Shown here piece by piece: positions 12,560 through 25,200 of a stretch of DNA of 64,000 nt. Position 1 is the stretch's first letter. The number at the start of each line of letters is the position of its first letter. The notes under the pieces were generated by a model. It had not been told where the DNA came from, searched no databases, and saw only the letters and a program-made list of their open reading frames with translations. This DNA comes from Tribonema minus (Eukaryota; Sar; Xanthophyceae; Tribonematales; Tribonemataceae): the NCBI GenBank assembly GCA_017506865.1, contig JAFCMP010000072.1, positions 186,001 to 250,000 on the forward strand, given 5' to 3'. A program made the position numbers and the translations under genes.

Positions 12560-13639
12560 TGTGTCGTGGATGGAGCTGGGTGGTGACCGCTTCGCGGCTT
12601 TGAGCCAAGGCTCATATGGATGAACCGCCGCTCGCCAGCTGCTTTCATTTCCGTAGATTTTGCTGACAGCGGCCTCGTAGGCTTTCTGTAGCTCACATAA
12701 AGCTTACACACTTAATTTTATGGGCAGCATTGTGCTCTTTCCTTCTCATGCTGTTCCAGCATGATGCTCTTGATGCAGCATTATGCTCTTGCCTTATCGT
12801 GCTGTTTCCGCTGTTCCTCACATACACCAGACACGCCATGTGTATACATGCCCGCAGCGGGTCCTGCACACATCAAGATACTGACGGTCTCAGTCCACGC
12901 GTGTTCGCCCAATGTTCTTGGCCGTTGACTGTTGCTTGCTGACACCATGTGCATGGGCATGGGCATGTATATCCCCTGCACTGCGGAATTGCAGGCTTGC
13001 TTGCACAAGTGCTGTGCCCTGCATCAATATCGAGGTGGTCAGGGGATCATATCCCTACAGAAGGGATATGTAGATGCGAGCTCTCAAGTTCCGCAGCAGA
13101 TAGATACCATTGCATCCCCATGTGAAACTTTATACAACCGCAGCGAAAACTGCTGTTGTGGCCCCCACCAATACCAATCAACAAATGCTGGTACGTAATT
13201 CTGCTGCTCCCGCTGTTCACCCACAAAGCCTATCCACGTTGCTTTGCTGCAACCTGCATACAAATCTGGTCATACTGCACTGATGGCTACGAATAGTGAT
13301 GCACAGTGTGTCGTGACATGCTTGTCGGCACAGAGATGAGATGGAAACTTCAACTTGAAGCATATACAGGTGAACCCCAGAGCGGCAATGCAGCTACAGT
13401 GGCATCACATGTACGCATGCGTTACGATGACTTTCCGATGTCATTGCACTGGCTCGCCTTCCAACTTGTGATTTGGTGTGTCACTGTCACCTCCCTGTTT
13501 GGTGCGTCACCTCGCTGTTTGGTGCGTCACCCCTCCGAAACTTCAACCTGTTTTTTTTAGAAGAACTTCAAGGACCCTGGACGAGGCGCGACCCCAAGGA
13601 TATTTTCAGAAGCAGTAGCCAGCAAGAGGTTGAGACGGG
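12560..13639. other. Intergenic, bactofilin 3' end to PDZ gene
   Basis: 1.08 kb between two plus-strand genes. It should hold the bactofilin 3' UTR and the promoter of the PDZ gene. Small direct repeats are visible (GCATGGGCATGGGCATG near 12952; a repeated CTGTTTGGTGCGTCACC near 13495-13525). An ACTTCAACTTGAAG motif sits near 13348. No coding signal recognised. Confidence 0.5.
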
Positions 13640-16600
13640 ATGGAGGACCCCGGTAACACTTCAGACGATAACGCGTCTCATGGACACCGCAGCAGCACTG
13701 TGAGCGTGGACCTAGAGGCATCAGACAACGAAGCCGACTTTGAGAGGGATACTCCAGAGGTACTAAGCTTTAGTTTGCAAACATGTGTGTTTCATTCAAG
13801 ACTGTTGCATGTCGCCAGGCTGTGAAAGCTCGGTCTGCCCGATGTCGGCGCTGGTGGTGTGCCGTGGGTCTATGAGTCTCGTAGAGCTTCAATGCGGCAA
13901 TTTCCCGTCTCATCTCGATCATGAGGTTTCATGTTGCCTACGCGCCGAACCTGCATATATCAGCCAGCGCCGCTTCACTGGCGTTGCACGTTTGTAACCA
14001 GCATACCTGGTAACTGCATAGCTGGTTCTTATCACTGTCTCTCTCCTCGCAGCGAGAGGCGCCGACTGAACAGCAACCTGCAGAGCAAGCCGCCACCGCC
14101 GGCACCGCAGCCACTGCCACAACAGCAGCGGGCAGCGCCTCCACTGAGACTAGCTCGGGATTTAGCTTTCCCAGGCGCGCATCATGGCGTGGCTCCGGCG
14201 GGAGCGGCTCGGAGGAGGGGTCTGGCATCAACATCAAGAACAAGCTGACGGTGATGAGGGCTGCTGCGGGGGAGAAATTGGATGCTGTGCAGCAGACGCT
14301 GGGCTCCCTGGTAATAGGGAGCAAGAAATCGGATCACGCCGGCGGCGAAGGTGAGCGCTGCTGCACACCGCTGTCATCGCATTTACCTCAGTGGCTGCAT
14401 CACGCTGGTGTTGATGCGTTGTCAGCTGCCGACAAATCCCTTGCAATCAGATCGTGCGCAAGCATTACATGCGCAGCTGCTACACGTACATGCCATTATT
14501 GTCGAGCGGCGTCACTCCCTGGCTTGCGTCAGCGCCGGTGCAAAACAGCGACAAACCGTCTGAGCAGAGATGCGCAGCCGCCCTGTGCGAGGCACCATGC
14601 ACAGCGCCCCTGCAGCAGCTGGCTGAGGCTGATCCTGTGCCTAGTTTGAGAGAACAGAGGCGATTCTAGCATGGATACGGGCAGTCATGTCCGCAGCTTT
14701 GTGAACCGTCACAGGAGCTGAAGTGGTGCTCAGGTGTCAGTGCTCGCATGCGGCCGAGCGATGGTGATGCGGCGCGCATGCCACTTCGCGCCTGAAGCCG
14801 CTTCAGGTGAAGCTGGTGCCTGGCAGGTGCAGATGCCATTGTCACGTGATATGGTCTTGGAAAGTAGTGCGTGGTAGCTTCACAGGCTCAATAGATTTTT
14901 ATGTCCTACCTCGGAGTGTTGCCAGAACGTGACGTGCCCATGTCAGCTCCAAAGGCAATGTGGTCGCGGTCCCACGCTCTAAAGTCAATGCTGAAAGTGT
15001 AGCGGCACGGCCCTCCTGTTCTCTTTTCAAAAATTTACATCAAGCTGAAGTACACCAGGTGCTGTGGCCGCCCGCGAGCAACGTCACGGCGGGAGCGTGC
15101 AGCAGTGCTCAACATACAGCACGCGGCAGTGCTCAGCGCGCATGCGCATCCAACCGCACAAGAGCCGCGTGCGTAAGAGCGGTGCGGCGCCTCGTGCCTG
15201 CCGTCGGGCGTTGCAGTGCGACAGGCGCAGCCACATGGTAGCCGCTGTTGGCGTGCCTGGGTTGGGTGTGGCACCGGACAATACTTCAGTGAATTTCACA
15301 CTTCAACGTCCAGAGTGCCAGCGCCGTATCCCATCTGTCTCACTGGATGTAGTTGAGCTGTATCTGTTGCGACATTGAAGGTGCGGCGGCCCTGCTGCTG
15401 ATGCGCTCACAATGTCCACTGCAACCATTCGTTGTGCATCGCTGCAGCACGTCGATTGTGACGCCTAGGCAATTTTAGCAGCTCGCTGCCCTTGATCCCT
15501 GTTTCTGAGTGGACTGCTAGGAAGCTTGATAAGCTCATCGCGTCGCACTGCAACAGCAAGTACTTCAGGAGGCACGTCACCCATTACTGCACCACCTGCA
15601 AACTTCAACTTGCACGCCCTCCCTCGCCTTCCGGCACAGCATCGTGGTGGCGTCGCATGTGCCCATTGTGCTGTTGCAGCATCAAAAGCTCTCCAGGATT
15701 CTCCAGGATTGCTATTGCTGAGTACCTTATGCTCTTAATGACGTCTATAGCAGTGGCAGAAGAGCGCCTCTGCCTGAACGGACACAGACCGCATTAGCAG
15801 TGATATACTGCCTGGCTATCACTTATTTGATCCAGACAAGTGCTTTGATGATAAACAATCAAAACCATCAGTCTAACGATTTGGTTTGCTGAACGCCTCG
15901 TCAGCCCAGGCCTTCTGGTACTGTCAACAGATGTCATGCTCGCTCAGTACCTGCGACCTGCACAAGCAGCATCCCCCTGGCGTTGCCGACGTGCCCAGTC
16001 GGAGCACTGTCACAGCGTTCATGCCAGCCACGTTACGCGCCTCAGCGGAGAACCATCACCTCCAAACTCTGCAGCCTCCAATAATCATCTTTGTTCCCCC
16101 TCGCCTGGTGTTGCCAGGCGCTGAGGAGCAGCAGTCGCTGACAACCCCCACGAGGCCCACCACCCCCCCGCGCGAGTACGAGCTCACGTACTCCTCTGCA
16201 CAGCTGCCGTTTCACTTTGCGCCGAGTCCGCACGGCAGCGGCGTGGTGGTGGCCTACGCGCCGGATGCACCGCCGCCGGCTCCCGAGGTACGTATTATTC
16301 TAGCAGCGGCGACCACGGTTATTGGTGGAATGCACTTGCGGCTAACCATCCCTTGTCACCTAGCGCTCTACGATCTTTTGATTTGTTTTCATTCCGTTAA
16401 CTCATGCGTGACGCATGTCAGTATGTTGGCAGCACTGCTCCTGAGCCTGATGCGCTAACCAGTGCCAGCCGCAGAGCAGCCGTGGCGTGGTGTGGTCGCC
16501 ATGCGTGCCCCTGAATGTGCCGCCGTCAGCTGCGACAGCGACGCGCCGAGTGTGCTGTGCCTCCACGGCTGCACGAACGCTGGCGAAGATTGTGTGCTGC

Positions 16601-19600
16601 AGATATGCGCCGCGCACCGATGTGCGGGCAGGCCACGAGAGGTTTGCTCAGCGGAGCACGCAGCTGCTTGCGTGCCGTTGCTGAGCGTCGCATGCTGCTG
16701 CAGCCGACTGCCCGCCGCACACCCGCGCAGTCGGGGGTACCCCAGCACTCCGTTGCACGGCGCACCGAGCACCGTCCGCACGCACAACACACCATCAGAA
16801 AATGCCACAACGCAGCCCGCCTGCTGCCGCAACAGCGCCGCTGACCGCCCGCCGCCGCTTTCATGCTCTGCGCCGCCGCCGCCCCTGCCCTGCCGCCGCC
16901 GCTGCTGCCGCCGCCGCGCCGCGCGCCGCAGGCCCCCGCGCCCGGCGTGCAATTAGCGGCGCTCGACGGCGAGCCGCTGCTCGACGCCACGGTGGAGGAG
17001 GTCACGGCGCGCATCGCGAGCCTGTGCGAAGCCGCCGCCGCGGACGCCGCCGCCGCCGCCGCCGCAGCCGCGGCCGCCGCGGGCGCCGACATGAACAGCG
17101 ACGCGAGCGACGCGGCGGTGGCGGCGGTCATGGCGGCGGCGACGCCGTCGTTCACGCTGCGGTTCCGGGACGCCCCGGCGTCGGCGGCGGCGTCAGGGGC
17201 GGCTGGAGGGATGGGGTCGCCGCTGCGGCCTGCGCGCATTGCCGTTGGTGCGTTGAATATATGTTGTTGGTGGAAGGCACTTGCGGCGAACCATCCCTTT
17301 TGTCACCTAGAGCTCTACGATCTTTCGATTCGTTTTCATATGTATAGAGCTCTTGACGGCCGGGGTCTGGCGTGCACAGTCGGTGCTGGTGTGCGGCGGG
17401 GCGGATGCGGTCGGAACGGCGGCGGCGCCGCCTTGCCTCGCAGCGGCCTCGCTGGACCCCTACGGCGGTGATGCAGTGCTGTGACGCCCACGTGTTGTTC
17501 ATGCTGCAGTGTGGATGCGCGGCCGAGTCCGCGGCGTGCGCACGGAGCAAATATGCTTACTTGATTGGGGGGCTGCTCACTCTGGGGCGCGCGATGGGCG
17601 GATGCGTGCCGCCCGCATTCGCCTCTGCAGCCGCACATGCAATGTCGCTGCCGGTCGCTTTGCGTGTCACCCCAGACCGCAGCCGGAAGCTGCAAGCCTA
17701 CATGCATGTATGTACTCTTACAATGTATATACACAGCATCGCAGCGTCATGCAATCCCTCTCTCCGCGCCTCACGCGACGCACACCGCACCCGGCCAGCA
17801 GCAGCGCTCACACCACCGCGCTTGCGCCCGCGCTCCCGCAACCCGCCCGCGCAGGCACGAACCTGGGCGCCGCCGCCGGCGGCTTCACGGGCCGCGTGAA
17901 GGCGCTAGCCAGCGACCTGCAGCAGGGCGGCATGACGCTCTTTGAGGGCCTCGGGGACCTGTTCTCGCCCCACCCGCGCGAGGCGCCGCCGCCGGGCACC
18001 ACGCCGACTTCAAGTTCAATGTCGGCGGGCGCGCGCTCGCCGCAGCCCGCGGCGCCGCCGCCGCCGCGCATGGTCGCGGGCGTGGTCGGCGTGTCGAAGC
18101 TGCTGGAGGTGGCGGTGCCGAGCGCGGACGCGGTGCCCTTCTCGCTGGCGCAGCGCTCGGGGGCGGAGGTGAGCCCGCCTGCCTGCTGTCGCTCTCGGCG
18201 GCTGCGCCTTGCGTACTGCCGTGTCAATTTGTGAGGTAACGGGCGAGCTCTGCAGAGCGCGCCGTGCAGCGCGGCGCGCACGCACACGGGCTGCCGCTGA
18301 GTGGGCGGCGCTGCCGTCGTGGCACGGCAGCGGCGCCGAGACATTGCGGCTGCTGAGTTGCTTTTTTGCTTCTGGAGTATTCCGCACTTCACTGCTGTGC
18401 TACGCTGGCTTCGGATGACACCCATACCTCGCGGCCAGCAGTGCTCACGCACATGCGCTCCTCTGCGTTGCTGAACCGGTCTCCAACGGCCCGCATGCGC
18501 CAGCGCGTTGCGTGCGCACTGGCACTCCCCATGCGCCATCGGCCACTCTGGCCTGTCGCGTGTCTCGTGCACCCCCTCGCTATACTGGCCAGTCTGACGT
18601 GTATCCGGTGCACGCCATCCCGCTGTCGCGCCCCGTGACGCCGCCGCACCTCGATGCCATCATGCGCCACATACTGCATCACCCCTAACGGCCGCCACTG
18701 CTGACTCAAATCCTGCGCGACCAACGGCAAACCCGCTCTCGTGTGGCAACGCTCAGGACATCATCATCGCGGACGTCCAGGCGGCGTCGCTGCCGCCCGA
18801 CCAGCCCTTCTCGGGCGAGCTCGGCCCCGGCGCGACGCTCCTCGCCGTAGGCTCCCACAACGTCAACGGCAAGCCGCTGCACGAGGTGCTGCAGCTCATA
18901 GAGCGCGCGGCGCCGCCCGTGCGGCTCACCTTCAGCGCCATGCCGCCCATCTACCGCGCGGCGCGCGCCGCGGAGCTCACGGCGGGCCCGCCGCCGACGC
19001 CGCTGCACGTCGGCACGTGGTTCCCCTCGCCGTCCATGGTGCTGCACACCGGTGAGTGTGTGTGTGGGTAGGCGTGCTGCGAGCGCGCTGCGTCACACGC
19101 GGGCCTCAGTGCTCAGCGCTGCGAATCGTGGTAGTCTGCCTGCGCGCCACCGTGCAAGCGGCGGAGTTCGGCGGCGAGGGCGCGGTTTATTCCCCCCGCG
19201 CCGTGGCACGTTGACGTGCGGTGGCCTTGCCGGCAAAGGGCTTCACTCATCTGAACTTCATGCTGCTGTGTACGCTCGCACCGTCATCTGCTGCGTTGTT
19301 GGCGCACCCTTTCTTTGCTCCTAAATGCACGTCACGCATCTGGCTCTACGAGGGCTGTGTGCACGTGGGCAGAGCGGGCATGACACTCACGGCCGGGCGC
19401 ATCGCACGGCAACACGCTTCTACCCTATACCAGCATCCCCCATCCCGCTCCACACTTTGCAACACACATACACAAAACGGCTACCATCCTGCATTCTTGG
19501 TCAGCGCGGCGTGCCCCTCACACACTCGTCCGCTGCCTTTCCGCTGCGGCGGCGGCGCGCAGGGGCGGGCGGGCCGGGCGAGACACGCTACGACGGCGTC

Positions 19601-20375
19601 CACGACGCGGCGCGGCGCGCGCTGCGCTACCTGGACGGCCTGCGCGCGCACGGCATCGAGGTGGAGCTGCGCGGGCTGGAGACGGTCGTGCTGCCGCGCG
19701 CAACGCCGGCGGGCGCGGGCCTGTACGACGGCGTGCTGCGCGACAGCTCAGGGCCGTTCTCCGACATGCCGCGCGGCTTCTGGCAGGTGGGTTTGCGCAC
19801 GCGCGCACATGGGGGGGGAGGGGATCTGCATATGTTAGGTAGTGACTGCGGTGGGGTCGCACCGGTGGTTGCCGTGGTTCAGCCAGCGTGTCGTCTCACC
19901 GCCCAAGCTCACTGTGCGAGCCGTCAGCACCATCAGCCGCTGCCGAGGCGGCCCAGAACCGTGAGCACGACATGCGCTGCTGGTGTTGGTGCTGTCATGA
20001 CACCCCCCAACCCCCACCCACCCGCCCCCCCCCCCCCCCCCCCCCCCGGCGCAGGCGGCGCGCATGTGGTTCACCTTCCCCGCGGCGCGGCGCATCACGG
20101 TGCGGCGCGCGGCGCGCGGCGCCTTCGGCCTCGCCGTCGTGCGCGACGGCGCCGACGGCTCGTGGATAGTTGTGCGCGCTATGGACGACGGCGCGTGCGC
20201 GGCGGCGGGCATCTCCACCACGGAGAACTACATTTTGACGCACGTCAACGGCATCGACACGTGCCCGGAGAGCTTCCGGTCGCTGGCGCCGCGCCGGCCG
20301 GGGCCGGCGACGTGGGCGCTCGCGGTGACGCCGCTGCTGGAGGCGGCGGACGAGTGCGAGCTGACGCTGGTGTAG
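13640..20375 (+). CDS. Three-PDZ-domain scaffold protein
   Basis: Predicted scaffold or adaptor protein; PDZ domains bind C-terminal peptides or lipids. Model: 13640-13759, 14053-14350, 16118-16287, 16932-17247, 17855-18168, 18757-19051, 19563-19786, 20055-20375; 685 residues, all phases consistent. N-terminal 110 residues are acidic and Ser/Gly-rich. PDZ1 (about 155-285) has an LPFHF carboxylate-loop equivalent, then GVQLAALDGEPL, and a poly-Ala insertion before the last strand (FTLRFRD). PDZ2 (about 365-450) shows VPFSLAQRSGAEDIIIADV, GATLLAVGSHNVNG and VRLTFSAM. A conserved-looking unknown segment with a helix (residues about 510-575) precedes PDZ3 (about 595-685), which has GAFGLAVV, WIVVRAMDDGACAAAG and ILTHVNGID. 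No signal peptide or membrane span seen. Each PDZ is interrupted by, or abuts, an intron. The second intron is unusually long (1.77 kb); I looked for a hidden exon and found none that keeps phase. Confidence 0.78.
16318..16400 (+). repeat. Dispersed intronic repeat, copy 1
   Basis: Lies in intron 3 of the PDZ gene, starting 30 bases after the donor. Shares long words with copies at 17262 and 38685: a GGTGGAA.GCACTTGCGGC block, AACCATCCC, TGTCACCTA, GCTCTACGATCTT and a final GTTTTCAT-like end. No terminal inverted repeats or coding capacity seen. Confidence 0.8.
17262..17342 (+). repeat. Dispersed intronic repeat, copy 2
   Basis: Lies at the very start of intron 4 of the PDZ gene (donor at 17248). 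Most similar to copy 1: TTGGTGGAA, GCACTTGCGGC, AACCATCCCTT, TGTCACCTAG and GCTCTACGATCTTT are shared in the same order and spacing. Confidence 0.8.
20025..20047 (+). repeat. C23 homopolymer serving as a polypyrimidine tract
   Basis: Twenty-three consecutive C end 7 bases before the acceptor GGCGCAG that opens the last exon of the PDZ gene at 20055. It fits a polypyrimidine tract built from a homopolymer. Confidence 0.75.
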
Positions 20376-22273
20376 TAGGGGGGGGGGGGAGAGGGAGGTG
20401 GGGGGGGGGGGTCTGAAGGTCCTTGTGACTGCGCGGAGGTGCTGCACACCCTCGTACTTCAAAAGGAAGTACTTTGGAGTATTTCATTCACGCTGTGTTC
20501 GAGACGTGTGAGAGCGCAACATGGCTCACGGCATCTTGGGGAGGAGGGGGGGGGGGGGGGTGAGGGGATATGAATGTGTCTACCTTGGTGCGTGGGGCCA
20601 ATTCTGCATGATGTCCAGGAATCGTGGACAATTATGTACCCGGAGCTCACACGCGATGGGGACAGCAGTGTGCATGGATGCTCAACAACAGGGGGGCAAC
20701 AGGGGTTGCCATTCAAACAGTCTCAAGTTTTTTTTTGTTGAACGACAAGCCTGGTGTGCAGAGCTGCTTCAAGTACTTGAAGTGTGCACAGCAGGTGTGA
20801 TGTTGTTGGTCAAATAGCACTCCCTGCTGCCTGCCACTGCTCCTCATTATCTGCAACGAAGGGCAGCTTGATTGGCACATCCGGCATTATGTTTCCAGCC
20901 CTCTCACATGCACCATGCTCTGCACGAATGCTGCTGTCTTCGTATGCGCATCTGCTGCTTTGGCACAACAACGCATGAGATGACACAAGTTTAACTTGAA
21001 GTTCACAAGTTGAGGACACGCGTGGGTAGAGAACAAACAAAGCTTGTGATGCACCAGTACCGTGTAAACCCTGATGTGCTCATAGACATTTGACAGTCGA
21101 CAAGGTAGCAGTCAAAGATGATAGTATGGGGATGCAGCCTCTTGTCTGCACACTTGCACATGTCTGAAGTGTCAATGTCTGCATATTGGAACTTTGCAAA
21201 TGCATTGCGCAGGCTGGCTGCGATCATGCACTCTCTGTGCTGGCAAGCACGCCAATCAAGGAGCTGAGGGGAAAAAACAGGCTTTAGGGACTCCAGCCGA
21301 TGTGAATGCATGCTCCAGCTGACAGGCAGACACACAATGAGCAGAGAGTGAATCAACATATGGCAAGTATGGCACGCCGTGCATGCCAATCTGTGCATAT
21401 AGATCGAAGTGAACACATGTGCGCAACCCCCCGACAACTAACCCACCCCCCCCTGCCCAGCTGCAGGGCAATCGTCAATAGGACATAGCAGCTTTGACTG
21501 CCGTAGCCCCCGCTCATAGGGACCTCTCGCCTGCCCCTGCCGCTTCTAACGTACACACAGCGACACACGATACGAAAACCATGAAAAGGTTGTTGCTGGC
21601 AAAGAGGCAGCCTGGTATGCGCCACCCACAGCCAAGGGCACAGACACCAGAACAAGTCCCAGCAGCAAAACCTACCCCCCAACTACCCCTCTCCCCCCCC
21701 CCTTCCCCCCCCAAAAAAACAGCCCCCTCCTACACGTTGCCACGCAACCACTGATGCCTACGCAGCACACCAACGAACTGAGCGACCCGCCTCCCCGCTC
21801 TCCACTCGCTGACTCCTGCCGCCACGCCTGCTGCCATGGCAGAGAGAAGCGGAATTGTTTAGGGGGGGAGGCACCCTGCCGACCCGCGCTTGCGCCGGCA
21901 GTGTGACATGTACAAGTGCGCGAGAGCGTCGTGCAGCTGGCGTGCAGCCACGCGCGCCACGCTCCCCCCCAGAATCCGCTGCCGCGCCGCTGCCGCCGCC
22001 GCCACACGCTTGCGTGATGAGTGCCGGAATGCAGCTTCGGCGTATGGAGATCAGCGGTGCGATCGTGGTCGCAGTTGCGTTGACCGCTTTGAGCGCAGGC
22101 GCTTTGGGCTGCGGTGAGGCCGCGGCGCGCGCCCCGCCGCTGCCGCCGCGCCCCGCAGCTACTGCCGTCTACACCGCCGCCGCCGCCACTGCAGCTGGTG
22201 CGACTGGCCGTAACCGCTACTGAGCGCCGCCACAGCCGCTTTCCCAGGTAGCCGCGGCTGCACAGCGGCGCCG
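20376..22273. other. Convergent intergenic region, PDZ gene / Zn2Cys6 gene
   Basis: 1.9 kb between the 3' ends of two converging genes. It starts with G runs just after the PDZ stop (20382-20390, 20400-20410) and another at 20549-20560. A TCAAGTACTTGA palindrome lies near 20770. Open frames here are short and show no recognisable domain. A possible green-algal TGTAA polyadenylation signal at about 21062 is some 690 bases after the PDZ stop, too far to assign with confidence. Confidence 0.5.
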
Positions 22274-25200
22274 TCAGTGCGCGCCGACGCGGAACAGGTC
22301 GGCGAATGGCAGGTCGTGCGGCGAGGGCCCCGGGCCACCGCCGCTCGCCGCGAGCAGCGACGCCATGTACCCCTTGGTGTCCATGCCCGCCATCACCTCC
22401 TGCGTCGCGTTGAAGAAGCCCGTCGTGAACGCGTACGGCGGCAGCTCCGGCAGCTCCGCCTGCGCGAGCAGGCGCGCGTCCACCGCCGCGTTCGCCGCCG
22501 CCGCCGCCGCCGTCAGCACGTCCAGGCTCTGGTGCCCCGCGCTGAGGTGGTGGGGAACTGCGAGGCCGCTGTCGGTCCTGCTCCCGCGGCCGCCGCCGCC
22601 GCTGTGGTCGCTCTCCACGGAGGCGGCGCTGTTGGAGCGCGCGCTGGTGGCGGCGGCGGCGGCAGCGACGGCGGCGGCAGCGGCGGCGGCGGCCTGCTGC
22701 TGCTGGAAGGCTTGCTTCTGCTGCAGCTGCTGGATCTGCAGCGCTTGCGCCTGCCATGACAGAGGAAGTAGACATGTCTCTGGTCAGCTGCAATATCTGC
22801 TATCATGTGGCAGAGCAAAGCCTGATGAAACTCATGTACACTGGGCCGCACTCATGGAGTGACACCGGAGCTGTGGTTGCCCAGCAAAGATTCTGCATGT
22901 CAGATTGGTGGCAGCTAGCAATTGCAAGACGAGGCTCGTTGGCAGCATTCTGCTGTTGGAAAAAAGGTCCGTCATAATCATATGGCGGTTGAGCACCTTG
23001 CCACCCTCGAAGCCCTGAAGCCATGTGGTGCGCACAGGAGAGGTAGGCACGAATGCACCGCCAGCTAGGTACAAGTCTTTTGTGTGGTGCGCGCTCAAGC
23101 CACACAGACTACGTCATGTAGATGCTGCTTGGTGCCAAGCATATGAATGTTGGTTGATGTCTGATCGCTAAGCAAGTTGCAAAGCTCTCAGGATGTCACC
23201 CACGCTTATTTGGCAATCCTCAGTACAGCCACTGTGCCAACTCAAACAAAAAAACCTACTGGGTCCTGTGAGCAAGGCTGTAGTCTCGATGAGCATCACC
23301 ACAGGCCAAGCGCCATGTGCACGACGCTGCGTCGCACTACTACGTCGCGCCGCTGCAGTCGCAACCAGCCGCCGCGCGCGCCTCACCTGCTGCAGCTGCT
23401 GCAGCTGCAGCGACTGCTGCTGCTGCCGCAGGCGGAACTGCGCGCCCGCGTCGCCCGTCCCCGCCACCATCCCGCACCCATTCCCCGCGTACACCGCCAG
23501 CAGCTCCGCGCCGACGCTGCAGCACTTGCTCGCAAACGGGAGCCCCGCGGCGAGCGGCGACATGGTCGCAATGAGCTTCTCCGCGACGGCGTGGCGCCCA
23601 AAGCGCCGCAGCCCCTCCAGCACGCAGCAGCTCATGGTCCACGTGAGCGGGAACTGGAGGATGGTGGGGTTCATGGCGACCATCTCGGCGACCGTCTCCG
23701 AGATGCGGATCGCGTCCGCCGTGTGGCCGAGGCGCAGCAGCAGGTAGCCCTGCAGCACGCAGCCGATGACGACCGACATGTCGTCGGGAGCCTTGGTGCA
23801 CTCCACGAGGCCGCGGATCTCGCCGGCAAGGCTGCAGCAGGGGGCGGGGGGGTGGAGGGGGGTCACTTCGTGAAGTTTTGATTGAAGTTGTACAGTGACT
23901 TGCTGGGGCAGTGGGGGTTTCTGTCGGGGATGCATAGTGTGGGTGAGGGCACATCTGGCACTGAAGGTGGCTGCTGTGACGCTGCTGCAATGCGTCAAGC
24001 ATGATGAGGACAGATGCTGCCATGTGCGCAGCGCTCAAACAGAGTGAGTGCAGGCGCGCCTCAGAAGTAAATGGCATACACGCTGCCCAGGCCAGGATCA
24101 CGAACTGGATGACCGCTACCACGACAGAGTGGCAGCATGGCGCCTCTCGGCCACTGCGCAGTGCCGCGCAGGTGCATCCTACGTCTCTTTCACACGCGAG
24201 CGCCGCGGTCGCAGAGCGCGTCAACCAGCAGCGCAACAGACGTCGCAGCACGCGCTTGCCGTCGCCAGCCTTGCGCATTGACTGACACCGCAGCAGGCGT
24301 TGAGCATCGATTTGCCACCGCGCAGCTTGCTCACCTGAGCAGGTGTTCGTCGCTGACGATGGGCACCGTGCCGAATGGCCGCTGATCGTCCGGGCGTATG
24401 GAGGTGTAGATCGACATCATCAGGAACGAGATGATGTGGAGGCAGCGCTGCTTCGCCACGGACGGCGGCAGGTGCAGCATTGTGCGCGGCGTGGGGACGG
24501 TCACCTCCGGGGGCTCGCCGGCGCCTGCCAGATACAGTGATACCTGTTCGTGCACACGTGAAGGTCACGTATGCCAGTGATTGAGTTGGTGATTGGAGAC
24601 TGGCGATTGTGGAGACTATAGAGATATGACGGGGCAGGCCCGTGCGCCACAACATGGACCAATACCATGCCGTCACTGGAGTTGCAAAGAGGCGCAGCAC
24701 GAGATGCACTGGCAGTACAGGGACAGCCGATGAGTAAGCATAGTGTTGCTGCCAATACCATACGTGGTGCACAGAAAGATTGGCAAGACACGACTGTTGG
24801 TGCGGTGACCTTCCACTGTAATCTTCAGAGTATCGGTGTGCCCGTCAACGACCAGGCTAGCTGCCAGAGTCCACTGGCGGTTGACATCAGGCTATTTGAC
24901 ATCGCAGAACAGGACACATTGATGAGCTCTGCATTGTAGAGCAGCAGGCCATCCGTGCCGCAGCACGCATGCGGACCGGCACCGCTGTGCAGCAAGCACC
25001 ATGAGTGTGGCTGCTGCTGCAGCTGCTGCTGCTACTCGAAGCCGTTGCTGTGCATGTCAGCCCGCTGAAAGAGGATATTGAGCTGAGCGGTCAAACTTCA
25101 CGCATTCCATGGCTGCAGCACCGTGCCATCATAACATCTGCTAATCGTCCGCGTCTCTCCTTCTCCTGTGACATGATGCCAAGAGTTGGCCTGTGCACAC

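Noticed and set aside
21672-22793. 373-codon minus-strand frame across the last Zn2Cys6 exon
   Set aside because: Crosses the acceptor of the last exon and lacks any domain; the neighbouring frame joins the preceding exon in phase.
24500-24545. Alternative acceptor GGCAG at about 24527 for Zn2Cys6 exon 5
   Set aside because: Shifts phase relative to the preceding exon; the acceptor at 24543 keeps frame.
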